NCBI GenBank assembly: GCA_023052935.1 | Contig: CM041297.1 | Span: 50,759,917 to 50,823,916 of the forward strand | Length of the DNA: 64,000 nucleotides | Direction of reading: 5' to 3' | Source of the DNA: Piezodorus guildinii | Taxonomy: Eukaryota; Arthropoda; Insecta; Hemiptera; Pentatomidae | Shown: positions 34,141-45,666 of the stretch, piece by piece | Layout of the letters: each line of letters opens with the position of its first letter | Numbering within the stretch: position 1 is the first letter of the stretch | Program-made: the position numbers and the translations under genes | The notes under the pieces: generated by a model | Told to the model about the DNA's origin: nothing | Databases searched by the model: none | Seen by the model: only the letters and a program-made list of their open reading frames with translations

Positions 34141-34624
34141 AAAAACAAGATAACCAATCAAAATAAAAGATAAAATAGCACTAAGTCGGGTATAATAATA
34201 AGACAACAGTAATTAAATTTGTAAACATACAGTAATGTAAAATGATAATTTTGGAACTAAAATATTTCAAAATTAAAAAACTTATAAAAGTTTTAAGCTG
34301 AAGAATTTCGAAGTAATATTTGACGGAAGAATTAAGAAGAACAATTTTAAAATAATATAATATTAAAATAACAATCATACATGTAAGAAGGCCAGATAAA
34401 TAATAGAAAAAGATAAGGATAGAAGAAGAGGGAGAAATAGATAAGTTGTGATAAGGAAAGTTAAACTAGTTAATAGTTAGTTAAGTTTCTTTAATTAGTT
34501 GCTCAGTTTCTCATTTTAGTCTTCAAATATTATCATTTTACATTATTGTATGTTTCCATATGTTATAATTGTACCCAACTAATTATTATTATTTTATTTT
34601 TTTTTTTTTGGTTTTTATCTTGTT
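34141..34624. other. AT-rich spacer between inverted repeat D copies
   Basis: No coding frame or repeat was recognised. It is purine-rich near 34390-34450. Confidence 0.45.
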
Positions 34625-34745
34625 ATTTCTTAGCCCTGATGAAGGCTACCAATGTAGGCCGGAATTCCGGCACACAAACAAATAAATTTACCTTATTAGT
34701 ATGTTTTTCTTGATGATCGTACCCTCAATCAACTTCTCCGTCATA
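34625..34745 (+). repeat. Repeat D retroelement tail (plus copy)
   Basis: CCCTGATGAAGGCTACCAAT is followed by a hairpin and GGAATTCCGG, then the tail ending CTCAATCAACTTCTC. The tail matches 4735-4845. The hairpin and CTGATGA motif mark it as a LINE or SINE 3' end of unidentified parent. Confidence 0.55.
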
Positions 34746-34845
34746 TATTTTTTAAGGTCAACAATAACCCTAACATTATAGATGAAATATAAATAATTTT
34801 TAAGGTTTTAAACCTTGATAGATAGTGAATAGGATATATGCAAGT

Positions 34846-35300
34846 ACGTAGGTAAAAAAAAATATATATATTTATTGCTATTTACAACTGTATAAAGGAA
34901 TAAAACAAGTAAATGTGCGTAAAAATATAAAAATCATGATACACTTGTACAGAAGCTTCCCATTGGAATATTCTAAACTAGAAGGTCTCGGGGCCATTTT
35001 AAGTTCAGACGCCTCCGAGGACCATCAGGAATTTAGAATTTAAGGGAAGAAAGGATGGACACTAGTGGATTTGAGTGGGGATGGAGTTGGCCATGAAAGG
35101 AATGATATCTGGTTCAAGCCAAATCAGCAACACATGAACATTAAGGTCTTTATGGATCAGTTTATAAGTTACAAAGTAAGGAGCGTTGAGGATTTTACGA
35201 AGGATTTTTGACTGTAGCGATCGGGTATGGGAAGAATTTGATAGTTTAGAAAAGCCCCAATGCTTTACTCCGACTATAAAATTACTTAACTGCAAGGACT
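34846..35300 (-). pseudogene. Jockey-type LINE 3' end (post-RT region)
   Basis: The minus strand encodes WGFSKLSNSSHTRSLQSKIL followed by RKILNAPYFVTYKLIHKDLN, the conserved post-RT region of Jockey ORF2. It then passes into a 3' untranslated region shared with the copy at 48355-48900 ('gaggcttcccaatggga..att' and GAAGGTCTCGGGG). The 5' part is truncated and the C-terminus is frameshifted. It is dead. Confidence 0.75.
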
Positions 35301-36480
35301 TATTATTTGTTTATAAGAGTAATTTTGCAGTCACATTAGCTTTCTGTAGAATCAATTCACTCCAATCAAATCTTATCTTACCATTCAGGAACTAGAGTAT
35401 GCGTACGCACATTATTTTAGTAAAAACCAATGCTCATTACATCTCTTCCGACTTTGCTTCTGGTATTCCTGATTGGTGAATTGGTTTTGCAACGTAGGTA
35501 GAAACACACATCCGATCAACAGCTTGCAGATACTTCGGACTTTTTCAACGGCACTCAGGCCGCCTATCAAGTCGAACTACCTACACGGTACTAATGCAAA
35601 TACAAGAACGTAGTTATATTTCACCGCTGATAGAAAGCTGATATATTGTATAAACAATAGCTTGTAAGTGTTCTATCCCAACATCGGCGTTAATAACGTT
35701 CGGATATTCAAAATGGATGACGCCCTTCCTGTACGGGATAATTACAAAGTATAATAGCCCTCGACGGACTAGGCAGGAAATATTTAGATTCATCATGTTG
35801 GCAGGACTGCTGTTGAAAAAGAGTCCGAGGACAGTCGCCTAGGAGGTGGACCCGCGCGATTGTCTCCTCGCTCAAGATGGCGATATGCAAATCGGCTGTC
35901 AGTAGTTAACTTACAGTACTAAGTAGGCTATTATGAATCGAGAGATCTCTTGCGGATAAGCTGTCCTCCAAGTCATTAGGAAAAAGAGTTTCATTCTGTC
36001 GGGGCTAAATAACTTAACTGACTTCAGTAAGAGGGAGGGAGGAGAAAAGTGTATTCATTTATGTTAATTAACTGTCAGTTAATAGAAATACAGTAGTACA
36101 TGCCGTTCTCATGTCAGTTTTAAAAATGTGACAGCTTACTTATCGGCTGTACCTATAATTCCCTAATTATATCTTCCATAAAGGAAAAGTAAATGAATCT
36201 GGTACGCCCAACACACAAATTTCACTTAACTCTATTGTTGATATCCAGCTTTAAATAAACTTATAGTTGAAAAATAAATCTGATGTAAGTAACAATAAAC
36301 ATCCACAAACGTCCCTTCTTGAAATGAAGGCTCAAATAAACTAAGTTGAACATGATCGTATAAAGTATATTGCTTAGATGGAAACATCTGCTAGATAACA
36401 TTTATTTATAGGAGTTTTGACAGTAAAATGAGATTTGCTACCTACATATGCAATAAGCAAATATGTAAACAACTTATATT
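35301..36480. other. Unassigned DNA of mixed composition
   Basis: GC content is moderate between about 35480 and 36060, with no recognised repeat or gene. Frames of about 60 codons on the minus strand show no known motif. It could include a regulatory block. Confidence 0.4.
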
Positions 36481-36494
36481 AAAAAGAAAAAACA

Positions 36495-37112
36495 AATGGT
36501 TATTGGTATAGCAGGTCTCTTGGCCAACGCCTCGATAGTCTTCTGGGCGGATTATAAGGGTATGTACTATTTTGAGACAGCGGCTTTGAATTTAGGGCCA
36601 GCCTGTCGTGAAATTTATTGTAGCGATCAGTGGCAGTGGCAATGACAAATAAAATGTTCAGGTCAGTATGTAGTGTCGCGTTAGATACATATAAAGGAAC
36701 ATTTACAATTTTCAACTATTTTTGATTGAAATGATTGGATAATTTTGATGTTTGACTTGTTTGCAGTTCTCCATAACCCGATGCCATAAGTATAAATTGG
36801 TTTTATCAGTACTTCATAAATAGTTAATTTGTCTGTCAATGATAATTTTGGATGTTTGTCTCGTAATCTCGAAATAAGTCCATATCGTTGATTCAGTTCT
36901 TTTCTTTTTCGTTTGAGACGATATGCCTATGCCAGTTGTTTGTCAAGGTAAAGGCCTTAATAACGTGTCGGAAAGTGGTATTGGATGTCAGGAGAGCTGA
37001 ATTGTCGGCAAAGGTTGCTGTAAGTGTTTCTGGATGCTGTGGGATGTCAGAGCAATATATATTAAACAGTGTTAGGTCAAATACGCTGCCTTGAGGTACA
37101 CCTGTTTTTATT
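36495..37112 (-). pseudogene. Jockey-type LINE reverse transcriptase fragment
   Basis: Minus strand, in order: GVPQGS (37108-37091, motif B), FNIYCSDIPQHPETLTATF followed by ADNSA (motif C, where YADD would be expected), SELNQRYGLISRLRDKHPKL, IKPIYTYGIGLWRTANKSN, then YVSNATLHTDLNI and SRRWPRDL at the C-terminus. Stops and frameshifts interrupt it and the metal-binding pair reads ADN, so it is inactive. Endonuclease and early RT are missing. The family differs from the copies at 35, 48, 57 and 61 kb. Confidence 0.8.
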
Positions 37113-37877
37113 TATTTAATATTAGAAAACTCTGAACCTATTACTATAAAACCTATCTTTTTTATTGTTCGACCTTCTTTGTTGGACTAAAAAAGACTAA
37201 CTTAGCGAGCAAACCATCGTGCCAAACCATACAGCTATATGTTATGTAACATTGAGATGTGAGATAACATAACAATAGAAATCATTAGATACAACATTCA
37301 CTAAGGTTTTTTTCAACTTTCTTATATAACATTTGTTCCAAAATTTTCAGCTATATTTAAACGGTATATTTTACATCTATGATACCTGCTTGTTGGCGTA
37401 AACAAATAAATATTATCCACAAAAAATATTTCTTGTGTGTTCACCTACTGCTGGTTATCAAATTACTTTATATTTAACAATGCAAAAAGAAAAAAAAACC
37501 CAAGCAAGCAGGTGTGTTTACAAACAATTTTAACAGTAAAATTAAAGGTATTCTAGAGAAAACAACTTTGAAATTCGGCATTTATGCCTTTATATACGAT
37601 TTAAATATATCATTAATCATTAATGATATTAATAATAAATCATACGTTCAATTAACATCCTTAGAGCTGTATATGTGATCTATTCAATGAAATAACTGAA
37701 ATCCGCCATCGGCTATCCACGTTTAAGCGTTTTACCTATAAACGGAACTGCGCATGATAATTACCTACGGTTTTGGAAAGTATTGTTTTCCCATCGGTCA
37801 CAGTTGTTCCTAGAACAAGCTTTGCCACGCAGAATCGCACTGTAAACTAAAATAAAATAATATTTCCTTTCCCCTAC
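37113..37877. other. Unassigned AT-rich DNA
   Basis: Nothing was recognised. A palindrome (ATCATTAATCATTAATGAT near 37609) is the only structure noted. Confidence 0.5.
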
Positions 37878-37993
37878 AATACATCCTGATGATTAACCAC
37901 GTTTGATGATTGAAATGTTGGCAGACAATGAATAGTTGAAACTATTCAATTGTTTCATTTACTCACCACCATCCAGACTAATTCGTTCCAGTA
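37878..37993 (+). repeat. Repeat C retroelement 3' tail (diverged copy 3)
   Basis: It carries ACATCCTGATGAT, an altered hairpin, GAAATGTTGGCAGACAATGA, then ATAGTTGAAACTATTCAATT and 'ccatccagactaattcgttccag', all matching repeat C at 2576-2666 with many changes. It is the oldest of the three copies. Confidence 0.7.
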
Positions 37994-38329
37994 GAATAAA
38001 ATTTGTATTCGCGAATATACGTCGGCAAGGAGACTCCAGATCAAGATACTGTTCTCGTAAGTACAAAAAATACGATACTGCACAGAAAAATTCTAGAAAA
38101 AATAGTCTTCATTAAATAGAAAAACAGTCTTCATTAAAAATCAGACAAACAGATATCCTAGAAACTCCAAAAACATTTTTTGACTAGAGAATATTAAATA
38201 TGTACCATCATTGCAGCGCTAACTCTTTCCAATAATGAACGTTTGTAATAGAAAAAAAAAAAAAATGAGACCCCTTCAATATTTGAGGGTTTACGTTTCA
38301 AGATGTCTAAAACCCGAATAACTAATTTA

Positions 38330-38560
38330 AAAAAATCCGTTTGTCCTAATTAATAAATAATAAAAACAGAAAATGTTTATTTTGGTTTTAGTGTTATTTT
38401 ATAGAAATTAAATTTTCTACAAAATGAAAAAAGAATCATTGAAATTAGTTAAGAACTAGCAGTGACATAGCGTTTTGAAATTAGTAGTGGTGACATGACA
38501 TTTTCCTTTCAATAATTTATTGCTTTTTATATTACTTAATTGCCTATCAACAGCTATAAA
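38330..38560 (-). repeat. Dispersed repeat B fragment (copy 3)
   Basis: The complement of 38452-38545 matches 17930-18000 (TTCAAAACGCTATGTC and flanks). The complement near 38335 has the 'acaaacggattttttt' block. The centre is deleted or diverged. Confidence 0.55.
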
Positions 38561-38789
38561 ACAGTTATAGCCTAATATTGTAATTTAGAAATAATAAGCC
38601 ACTGTCTAATAATTTGCAGCATTTTTAATAGGAATTATTAGGAAATGTTTTTATTGGAGTAAGAAAAAATTTCTTTGTTTGTCGCAAATAACACAAAATA
38701 CTCTATTCAATGTTCGTATTAACATTATGTAGATTGTAGGAAACCAAATATTCAAGGCTAGATCATATGATAATCATTCATCTAAATTT

Positions 38790-38960
38790 CTTCAGCCCTT
38801 AAGGAATTTCATAATCTGTATTTATAAATGAAAGCACCATGTCACTCAATGTTCTAGTCATCCCATTATCTCGAAAATTACTATGTTTGTGATGCTAAAA
38901 TGTTTGCTCTCTACATCATAACTACCTTCATCGCGCCACAAAATTTTACCTCACAACCGT
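38790..38960 (+). repeat. Diverged copy of the 885-1000 repeat
   Basis: The blocks 'ataatctgtatttataaatg', 'tctcgaaaattactatg' and TTGTGATGCTAAAATG align with 910-1005. It may be the 5' part of the putative Helitron-like family. Non-coding. Confidence 0.4.
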
Positions 38961-38969
38961 CTGACAGGT

Positions 38970-40397
38970 GTGAATAAGAATATTAAGATAAAAAAAAAGA
39001 AGTATATTATGCTAACTTTTTCTTTGTTATTCTATAGGAGCACAATAAAATCCATATTCGATTACGGAGTCACATTATACGGTGAGGCCCCTAATACACA
39101 ATTGCGCAAGTTAGATATGATTCATAATAGGTGCATAAGAATCTGTTTAGGAGCTCTTAATTCCACCCCTATCGATGCCTTATTAAACGAAGCCAGCGAA
39201 CCACCCCTAAAACTAAGAAGACAGCTACTAACCGACAGAATCTTTTTTAAAACATACGCTAACAATCAGAAGTGCTACAGTAAAATAGTTAACCTATGCA
39301 TTCTTATCTTAAGTAAAGCTTATTGGGAGAAAAAGAAATATACACCATTAGTTTTCAATAGTTTTATAAAATATCAAAATTCATTACGTGATATATATTC
39401 AAATAAAATGCTACCTCAATATCAATTAAAATACGAGATGCTATTACAAAAATTCAATATAGAAATAGAAGTCGGTAACCCATTGCCTCATTCAATGATT
39501 GCCTCTACTACTAAAGCATTGCTTGCAGACAAATGGCCGCATCATATTCATATATATACCGATGGCTCAAATATTAATAATAATTCAGGTAGTGCGATTC
39601 ATATTCCTAAATACAACCATAATGCACAGTATAAATTACCTACTGGTTGTTCTTCTCATACTGCTGAAATGTATGCCATATTGGAAGCCGTCAGATACAT
39701 TAATAAATCCGCGGATCGTAATTTTGTTATTTTGACGGATTGTAAGAGTGCATTATTGTCACTGACTAATATTATTAACAAAAACATCAGTAGCTTACAA
39801 ATGGAGATCATGAAAAACCACTACATAGCGGTCAAAAATAAAAAAGTTTTAGTATTTCGGTGGATTAAGGGTCACGCGGGAATCCCAGGCAACGAGGTAG
39901 TAGATGGACTGGCTAAATCTGCCACCACAGCTGGGCAACAAGTTGACTTTCGGATACCATTCAAAGATTTTTACAAAACCATTAAATTAAATACATTCGA
40001 AATTTGGCAGCAGTTATATCAGGAAAACCCCACTGGACAATTTTACAAAACCATATTTCCCAAAATTATTCGAAAACCTTGGTTCGCGGAAACAAATTTT
40101 AGCAAAAACGTGGTAAAAACATATATTAGATTAAGGACAAATCACGGGATCTGCAACAATTACCTTCATAAAATAGGCGTATCAGAATCTCCGCAATGTG
40201 ACAAATGTGGTGATAGGGAGACCCTAAAACACATATTATTGGTGTGCCCAGCATACAAAACTCAAAGAGAAAAGATGATTTTTGAAATAAATAATAATAA
40301 TCAGAATATTAGTTATGAAAATTTATTAAAATTTACGAACGATAAAAAAATTTTCCATATAAATAAATATTTACAATCGATTAACAAAAGAATTTGA
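38970..40397 (+). CDS. I-type LINE ORF2 C-terminal part: RT thumb, RNase H, zinc motif
   Basis: The open frame has 475 codons. The first 22 or so residues lie outside the element and are chance upstream sequence. Residues 23-110 are the post-RT thumb (FDYGVTLYGEAPNTQLRKLD, IHNRCIRICLGAL). RNase H spans about 195-320, with all four catalytic acids visible: YTDGS (near 197), TAEMYAI (near 231), LTDCKSAL (near 256) and GNEVVDGLAK (near 312). RNase H in such elements degrades the RNA strand during cDNA synthesis. A C-terminal zinc motif CDKCGDRETLKHILLVC follows at about 411-427. The endonuclease and RT catalytic core are lost through 5' truncation, so this copy is not autonomous. RNase H with this end points to the I superclade. 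Confidence 0.88.
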   Translation: MNKNIKIKKKKYIMLTFSLLFYRSTIKSIFDYGVTLYGEAPNTQLRKLDMIHNRCIRICLGALNSTPIDALLNEASEPPLKLRRQLLTDRIFFKTYANNQKCYSKIVNLCILILSKAYWEKKKYTPLVFNSFIKYQNSLRDIYSNKMLPQYQLKYEMLLQKFNIEIEVGNPLPHSMIASTTKALLADKWPHHIHIYTDGSNINNNSGSAIHIPKYNHNAQYKLPTGCSSHTAEMYAILEAVRYINKSADRNFVILTDCKSALLSLTNIINKNISSLQMEIMKNHYIAVKNKKVLVFRWIKGHAGIPGNEVVDGLAKSATTAGQQVDFRIPFKDFYKTIKLNTFEIWQQLYQENPTGQFYKTIFPKIIRKPWFAETNFSKNVVKTYIRLRTNHGICNNYLHKIGVSESPQCDKCGDRETLKHILLVCPAYKTQREKMIFEINNNNQNISYENLLKFTNDKKIFHINKYLQSINKRI

Positions 40398-40546
40398 TAA
40401 TTGTAATAGTTCAGTAATTGGTAATTGTTATTTTTAATTGGTAATTTTAATTTGTAGTTTCAATTTGGTGATTGTAATAGTTTTAACTAATAATACATAA
40501 TATATAAAATGGCTGTATGGTGTATGCCAATGCCATCCATTCATGG

Positions 40547-40591
<45 letters not shown>
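39036..40591 (+). mobile_element. 5'-truncated I-type LINE with RNase H and 45-nt poly(A) tail
   Basis: Homology to LINE ORF2 begins at about 39036 (RSTIKSIFDYGVTLYGE). It runs uninterrupted to the stop at 40397, followed by about 150 bp of 3' untranslated sequence rich in AATTGGTAATT words and a 45-nt A run (40547-40591). An imperfect AACTTTT[T]C-type word flanks it on both sides (39013 and 40590), a weak candidate duplication. The undamaged frame and the long pure A tail suggest a recent insertion. Confidence 0.85.
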
Positions 40592-40593
<2 letters not shown>

Positions 40594-40679
40594 TTTCCTA
40601 TCTATTTTTCATGTGTAGATTCCTATGGAAACATATTCAATTGTTATTGAATATCTTTATGTTTTTCACCTTTTATTAA

Positions 40680-41375
40680 ACTCAGTCCACATTAACTGGT
40701 CTAAATCAGTTAAATACTTAGGCATAACACTAGACAAATCGTTAACTTATACCGAACATATTAATAGAAAATCCTAAAAAACAAAAAAATATATTTATAA
40801 AATGTTCCCATATTTTAATAAAAAATCCAGTTTAAGCACTCAGAACAAACTACTACTATATAAAGTAGTCATACGTGCCCAGATCTGTTATGCATCGCTC
40901 GTCTGGAGCTCGACTTGCAATACCAATTATAAGAAAATAGAAACAATATAAAATACATGTATGCGAATCATCAATAACTACCCAGGATATACTAAAACTT
41001 CAAAAATGCTCTCTGAACTAAATCTTCCAACATTAAAACAGTATATCTACACAGTAACCAAAAACTATTTAGATAAAACCACAGCTTCTGAAAACCCATT
41101 AAAACTAGAAATTGGTAATTACAACAAAACATCACTAAAGCGCTACACGCACAAAAGAACCAAACATGTACTTTTAAACTAATATTGTATTTTATATTGT
41201 GTAGATTTTTTTTTGTTACTTTTCCTACTGTCTTAAACAAAATATTGTATGATAATTAGTAAATTCAAAGGATGATTGAAACTCTGTTATCATGAAAAAA
41301 ACTCCACTGAAATCATGAAACCAAACATATTTGTATTGAGTGTACATAGTAAATATTATGTAAATAAATAAAGTT
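40680..41375 (+). pseudogene. Jockey-type LINE C-terminal fragment and 3' end
   Basis: The plus strand encodes SVKYLGITLDKSLTYTEHIN, a stop, then TKKYIYKMFPYFNKKSSLST, IRAQICYASLVWSSTC, RIINNYPGYTKTSKMLSELN and RYTHKRTKHV before the stop at 41182. It is followed by an AATAAA-containing 3' region ending near 41375 (ATGTAAATAAATAAAG). At least two internal stops make it dead. The C-terminal KRYTHKRTKH motif recurs in the copy at 44514-45303, so both are one family. Confidence 0.8.
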
Positions 41376-42581
41376 TCTTTCTTTCTTAATGTTTTTATGC
41401 GACTAAAAATTATTTCACTATATAACAATTTTTTCATCGAAATCTTTACCCACGAATTAATTCACATTTAGGTTATTAACTAGTTGAGACGATTAACAAC
41501 GATCACGTTAGAAAGCAGAAACATGTTGAGTAATTGCAGGTATACCTACTTCTACTTCTACTGGTGTACGTACTAGTTAATTTATATTGTAAATTTAACA
41601 GAATAAAATAAAGATCTAGCACTGAATAATAATATATTTGTTGAATAATAAATAGTTGAAATGTAAAATGGGTTAAGGGTAAAGGAGATTGATTATTATT
41701 ATTAGGATTATAGTTACTATTATCATTAACGCAGTTGTATGTAAATAAATAAACAAAAAATGAAAAATTAGTGAGCGATGCTGGGAGATACAATTAGTTT
41801 ATTAGTACAATCCATTTTAATTTAAAACTAAAACTACGGACCAATTGTTCCATAAATAATAATGGTCACAAGTACATCCATAAAGTATGACTGTAAGTTC
41901 GGAACAATATAACCCCTTTTTTGTTCATGTCATTTATTTTTCTACTTTAATTTTTGAAGTGAAAACTTCTTTAGGCGCGTTATGCGATATTTGGCGGGGT
42001 TAAAAGCTTTGATTTCGTAAACCAGGTAACGTCACCAACATGCTCTTGACTGGCGCATGCGCTCTGTGTATACGTATCTATTACAGATAGGATAACAATA
42101 TCAATTTCCGTGATTGTTATCGATACCGGTGTAATATCGGCACAAACATATCGATATTAATAGTACTTTATTTCAGTAATTAATAGAATTAAAATCAGTT
42201 GCTAATAAAATGAGTAAAGACATGGTCGATAAACTATGTCTTAGAACTTACCTCTTGGTATATATAAAGTTAATATAATGAATATCTTAGTTTTCTTCAC
42301 TCTAAAATATCGATATTTTTAAATATTATTAAAACATTACTTTGCAAGAAAACAATTAAACATACGAAGGAAAATTATGATGATCTTACTGCCAATATTT
42401 AAATCGTAGTAAAAGCGAAATCGAAAAGAATATCTTGATCATATAAGCATAGAAATATGACATTGAAAAATTTAATTCATTTTAATGATATCGATTTCAA
42501 TTAAGCACAATGTATATGTCATTAATAATTAAAACAAATATTTTTTGTTTGAGAAATTGAGGTTACCTTTATTAAAAAAAT
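41376..42581. other. Unassigned AT-rich DNA
   Basis: A moderately GC stretch at 41955-42080 begins GAAGTGAAAACTTCTTTAGG. The complement of that first word recurs at 43688-43702 (AAAGTTTTCACTTC). The pair may mark a repeat, but no element could be defined. The rest is AT-rich. Confidence 0.35.
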
Positions 42582-43445
42582 CTGGTCCGGGCAACACAAG
42601 ACTTTCACTTAGTTAAAACACACGTAGTTAAAATCAATTAAAGAATTTTCAAATACAGTTAAAGATAAAAACTAGTAAAACTATTAAAGAATTAATTAAA
42701 TTGAATTTCTAAAGAAACATGTGTTTTATTAAAAAATCTATTATATTATTATTTAAAATAATCAGTTTTATCTTCATTTCATCACTCTTTATCAACTTTT
42801 AAAAGCTTAAGAATAAGATAATATGTTTTCTAAAATCTTTAGTTTTCCAACGGTATATCATACATGTATATTACTGGCTCTTATGTTCAAAAACAAAACA
42901 TTTCATTAAAAATATATTTTTTCAGTTTTTTCCTTCAGTTGGGTATCGAATTCATTCAATTTATATATTTAGCTGTATTTCATCAGTGGTAACAAGATAA
43001 TATAGTTGTTTTTATAGAATCAACAAAATTAAAGGTACTTTAGAGAAAGAAAATTTACAATATCTGCATTTAAGCCCTGTCAAACCATGTTTATCCGAAT
43101 GAAACCTGAAGGATATTAAAGCCCATTAAATTTTACATCGATATAGCGGGTTTAATCAAAATCGTCGGAACCGTTTTCGAGAATATCGAAAAAAGGTGCA
43201 AATTGCATGGTATAAAGTGGCTCTTCTGGTAAGCTCATTTTAATGAAAAAGGTTTTGTAACGTCTCGGGCGTATATTTGTCTTAAATATGCAATTTTAGT
43301 TTCATAGGACTTACTGTTTCCGCCCGGGAGTTACCACACTCACACAGACCTTTGTTGGTGGACTTGGTTATTTGGACTCAGGGGACCCTAAAATTTTCAC
43401 GATCGCAATACTTTCCCTTACTATATAAAGTAAGTGAAAGTAAAA
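42582..43445 (-). repeat. Dispersed repeat A, uninterrupted copy
   Basis: On the minus strand this runs from the 'agtgaaagt...gcgatcgtgaaaatttt' end to the 'gcccggaccag' end without insertions. It therefore gives the empty-site versions for the RTE insertion (near 43105) and for the mariner in the copy at 52386-53790 (near 43208). It is non-coding. Confidence 0.85.
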
Positions 43446-44364
43446 CTATAAAGCTAATTCCTAAATGTCTGAATTTCTTTGATACAAATGACAGAATGTC
43501 TTATATGTACCACCATCTCAGTCTACAGTGACATTCAGATTACGATAACATACTTCAAGATGATATATCTCTTCAAGTTGATGATGTTTTACAATTAAAT
43601 GACACAATAATAAAAAACATGCACTCTAAACATAATCTACTTTAACGAACGTACTATTCTTTCCAACGCAAATCGAGAATTAAAAAAAAAGTTTTCACTT
43701 CTATCGGCAGTCCCTACGACTGTCAGAATTGTAATTTTTTCATTTATTAATAATAGCTGTATTGTTAGTAACTTATTGACTAGCATTGCCTTGGTCTAAT
43801 TTTCCGTGTACAGGAGAACTTTAAAACTGTTTATTGGCGTAGGGCCTGAGCCTCCCAGGTGTAATCTCGTTAACCCGGCCTGGTCTAGTTTTGGAGCAAA
43901 GTAGGTGACACTCCTCTAATATTTATCGCCTAGTTAAGCGCTCCTGCACCATTAAGCGACTCCACGGATTTGACTAAATAACAACCGCTGAGCCTTTGGG
44001 CAAGATTCCTGGTTTTAGCGTGAAGAGCCGTTTACACGGGCCGTCGTTTACGATAATTTCTGTCCTCAATATTAAATGATATTGTGGACTGGTTTGAAGA
44101 ATGCTTTGTCTGATTTGAATAAAATATTTGTTCATGCATGCCAGCTTGGATGGAGATCATTTTTTTGGGAGGGATAACATACTCTTCAATTAGTTCAAGT
44201 TGGACCTTTACTTAACTCTTTAAATTAAACTATTTAAATTGAGCTACCATAGGATAGTTCTCGTTGAAGACATTTTCACTACTTTTTTTCACGCGCATAT
44301 TTACTTATTGTGTTGTATTATAAAATTGTAAATTACGATAAATAAATTGAAAACATGTTAGAGA
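43446..44364. other. Unassigned DNA of mixed composition
   Basis: Stretch 43790-44060 has moderate GC with no recognised frame or repeat. The remainder is AT-rich. Confidence 0.4.
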
Positions 44365-44513
44365 TGGAAAAAGTTAAAGAATTACATTAAGTTTCAATAG
44401 AACCACGTGTTTCATTAAATAGTATATAATATTATTATCAATAACAATCACTTATCAGTTTTATCATCTTTTCATCACTCTCCATTACCTTTTACGAATT
44501 TGTGTTTAAGATA

Positions 44514-45303
44514 ATTTTTTTTTACAACAATATCAATCTTTATTTGTATAGGATATATCTGCACAGTTTTAAAGACATTGATTGGAAATCCATTACAATG
44601 CGCTACTTACTTGCTAAAAATTAATTTTGTACATCAATTATTTTTATTGTTGGTAAAAATTAAAAAAAAAAAACTAAGAAAAGAAAAAAAAAGAGAAACT
44701 AACAACAACAAACAAAATAAATAATAAAATTAAAATAAATAATTAAACAAAATTATTGTAATTAAAATCATATGATGGTATTGAGTAATTTAGAATTTTA
44801 TAACAGTATATGTTTAGTTCGTTGAGGGGAGCCCGTGGCTGAGTGGCTAGCACGCTAGTCTCTCAGGCTACAGGTTCTTAGTTCGAATCCAAGTCCCGAC
44901 GGGGCTTTTATAAGGATGTAAAAAATGTGGATTCACTCACAACCTCTCCCCCGGGTATGTGAGACCCGTCAGCCAAAGGGTGGCCACTCACAAAATCAGT
45001 CGTGGGGAGTGATGACCCTCTTGATGACTTGTAAACTCTCAAGTGTTTAAACCGCGAGGCCCAGGGCCTACACGGCCTGTCGCGCCACTGGAAGGAAAGG
45101 AAGGAATATGTTTAGTTCTCTTATGTCTATATTTAGATGTTGATAGTTTAGTATAATTACCAATTTGTTTTATAAGGGTATCGTCTGTCAGTTGGCATTT
45201 TGAGAAAAATGATTGTGTTTGTTGGTGTATAAATTCTTTGTGCATGGTAGTTATTTTTGTGAATGGCGGATAATTATTAATTATTCTTAGGCATCTATTT
45301 TGT
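44514..45303 (-). pseudogene. Jockey-type LINE 3' end, interrupted by a SINE
   Basis: On the minus strand, NRCLRIINNYPPFTKITTMH leads into IKQIGNYTKLSTSKYRHKRT and then KH, the same C-terminal signature as 40680-41375. The frame is broken at 45105 by a SINE. The 3' untranslated part continues below 44820 and ends in an A-rich tail (complement of 44514-44522). It starts abruptly at 45303 inside repeat A (5' truncation). Confidence 0.8.
44821..45105 (+). mobile_element. tRNA-derived SINE (family 1) with 13-bp duplication
   Basis: Pol III promoter boxes are visible: A box TGGCTGAGTGGCTAG (near 44834) and B box AGTTCGAATCC (44880-44890). The 285-bp body ends in GGAAGGAAAGGAAGGAA. The exact duplication ATATGTTTAGTTC flanks it (44808-44820 and 45106-45118). 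The head resembles a tRNA but no complete functional cloverleaf is claimed. It sits inside the Jockey fragment and so is younger. Confidence 0.9.
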
Positions 45304-45666
45304 TTTCAACGGTATATTATATATCTGAATTGCTGTTCTTATGTTAGAAAAAAAACAAAAAAAAAAAAAGTGAGCAAACATTAAACAACAAATATTTTTG
45401 CCCATTTTCTCTTTAGCTTATTTCTTTATTTAAGCTTTATTTCTAGTTAGTTAATCAAATTCGTTCATCTTGTATCTTTAGGCATTATTTAACAATACTA
45501 AATATATAATACTGTTGATTTTTTGGATTCTACAAAATCAAATTACATAGATAATATAGCGAATTTAATCTGTTGTTTGGACCGTTTTTCGAGAAAACCG
45601 GAAAAAAAGAGGGAAACGCACGGAATAAAATGACTATTCTTATTTACTAATTTTAATGAAATAATT

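Noticed and set aside
41957..43702. Inverted GAAGTGAAAACTT words flanking 1.7 kb, as possible transposon ends
   Set aside because: The shared word is only 13 nt, lies next to unrelated sequence on each side and no target duplication was found.
44821..44900. A standalone tRNA gene at the head of the SINE
   Set aside because: A and B boxes are present but the acceptor stem does not close, and the sequence continues into a SINE body with target duplications.
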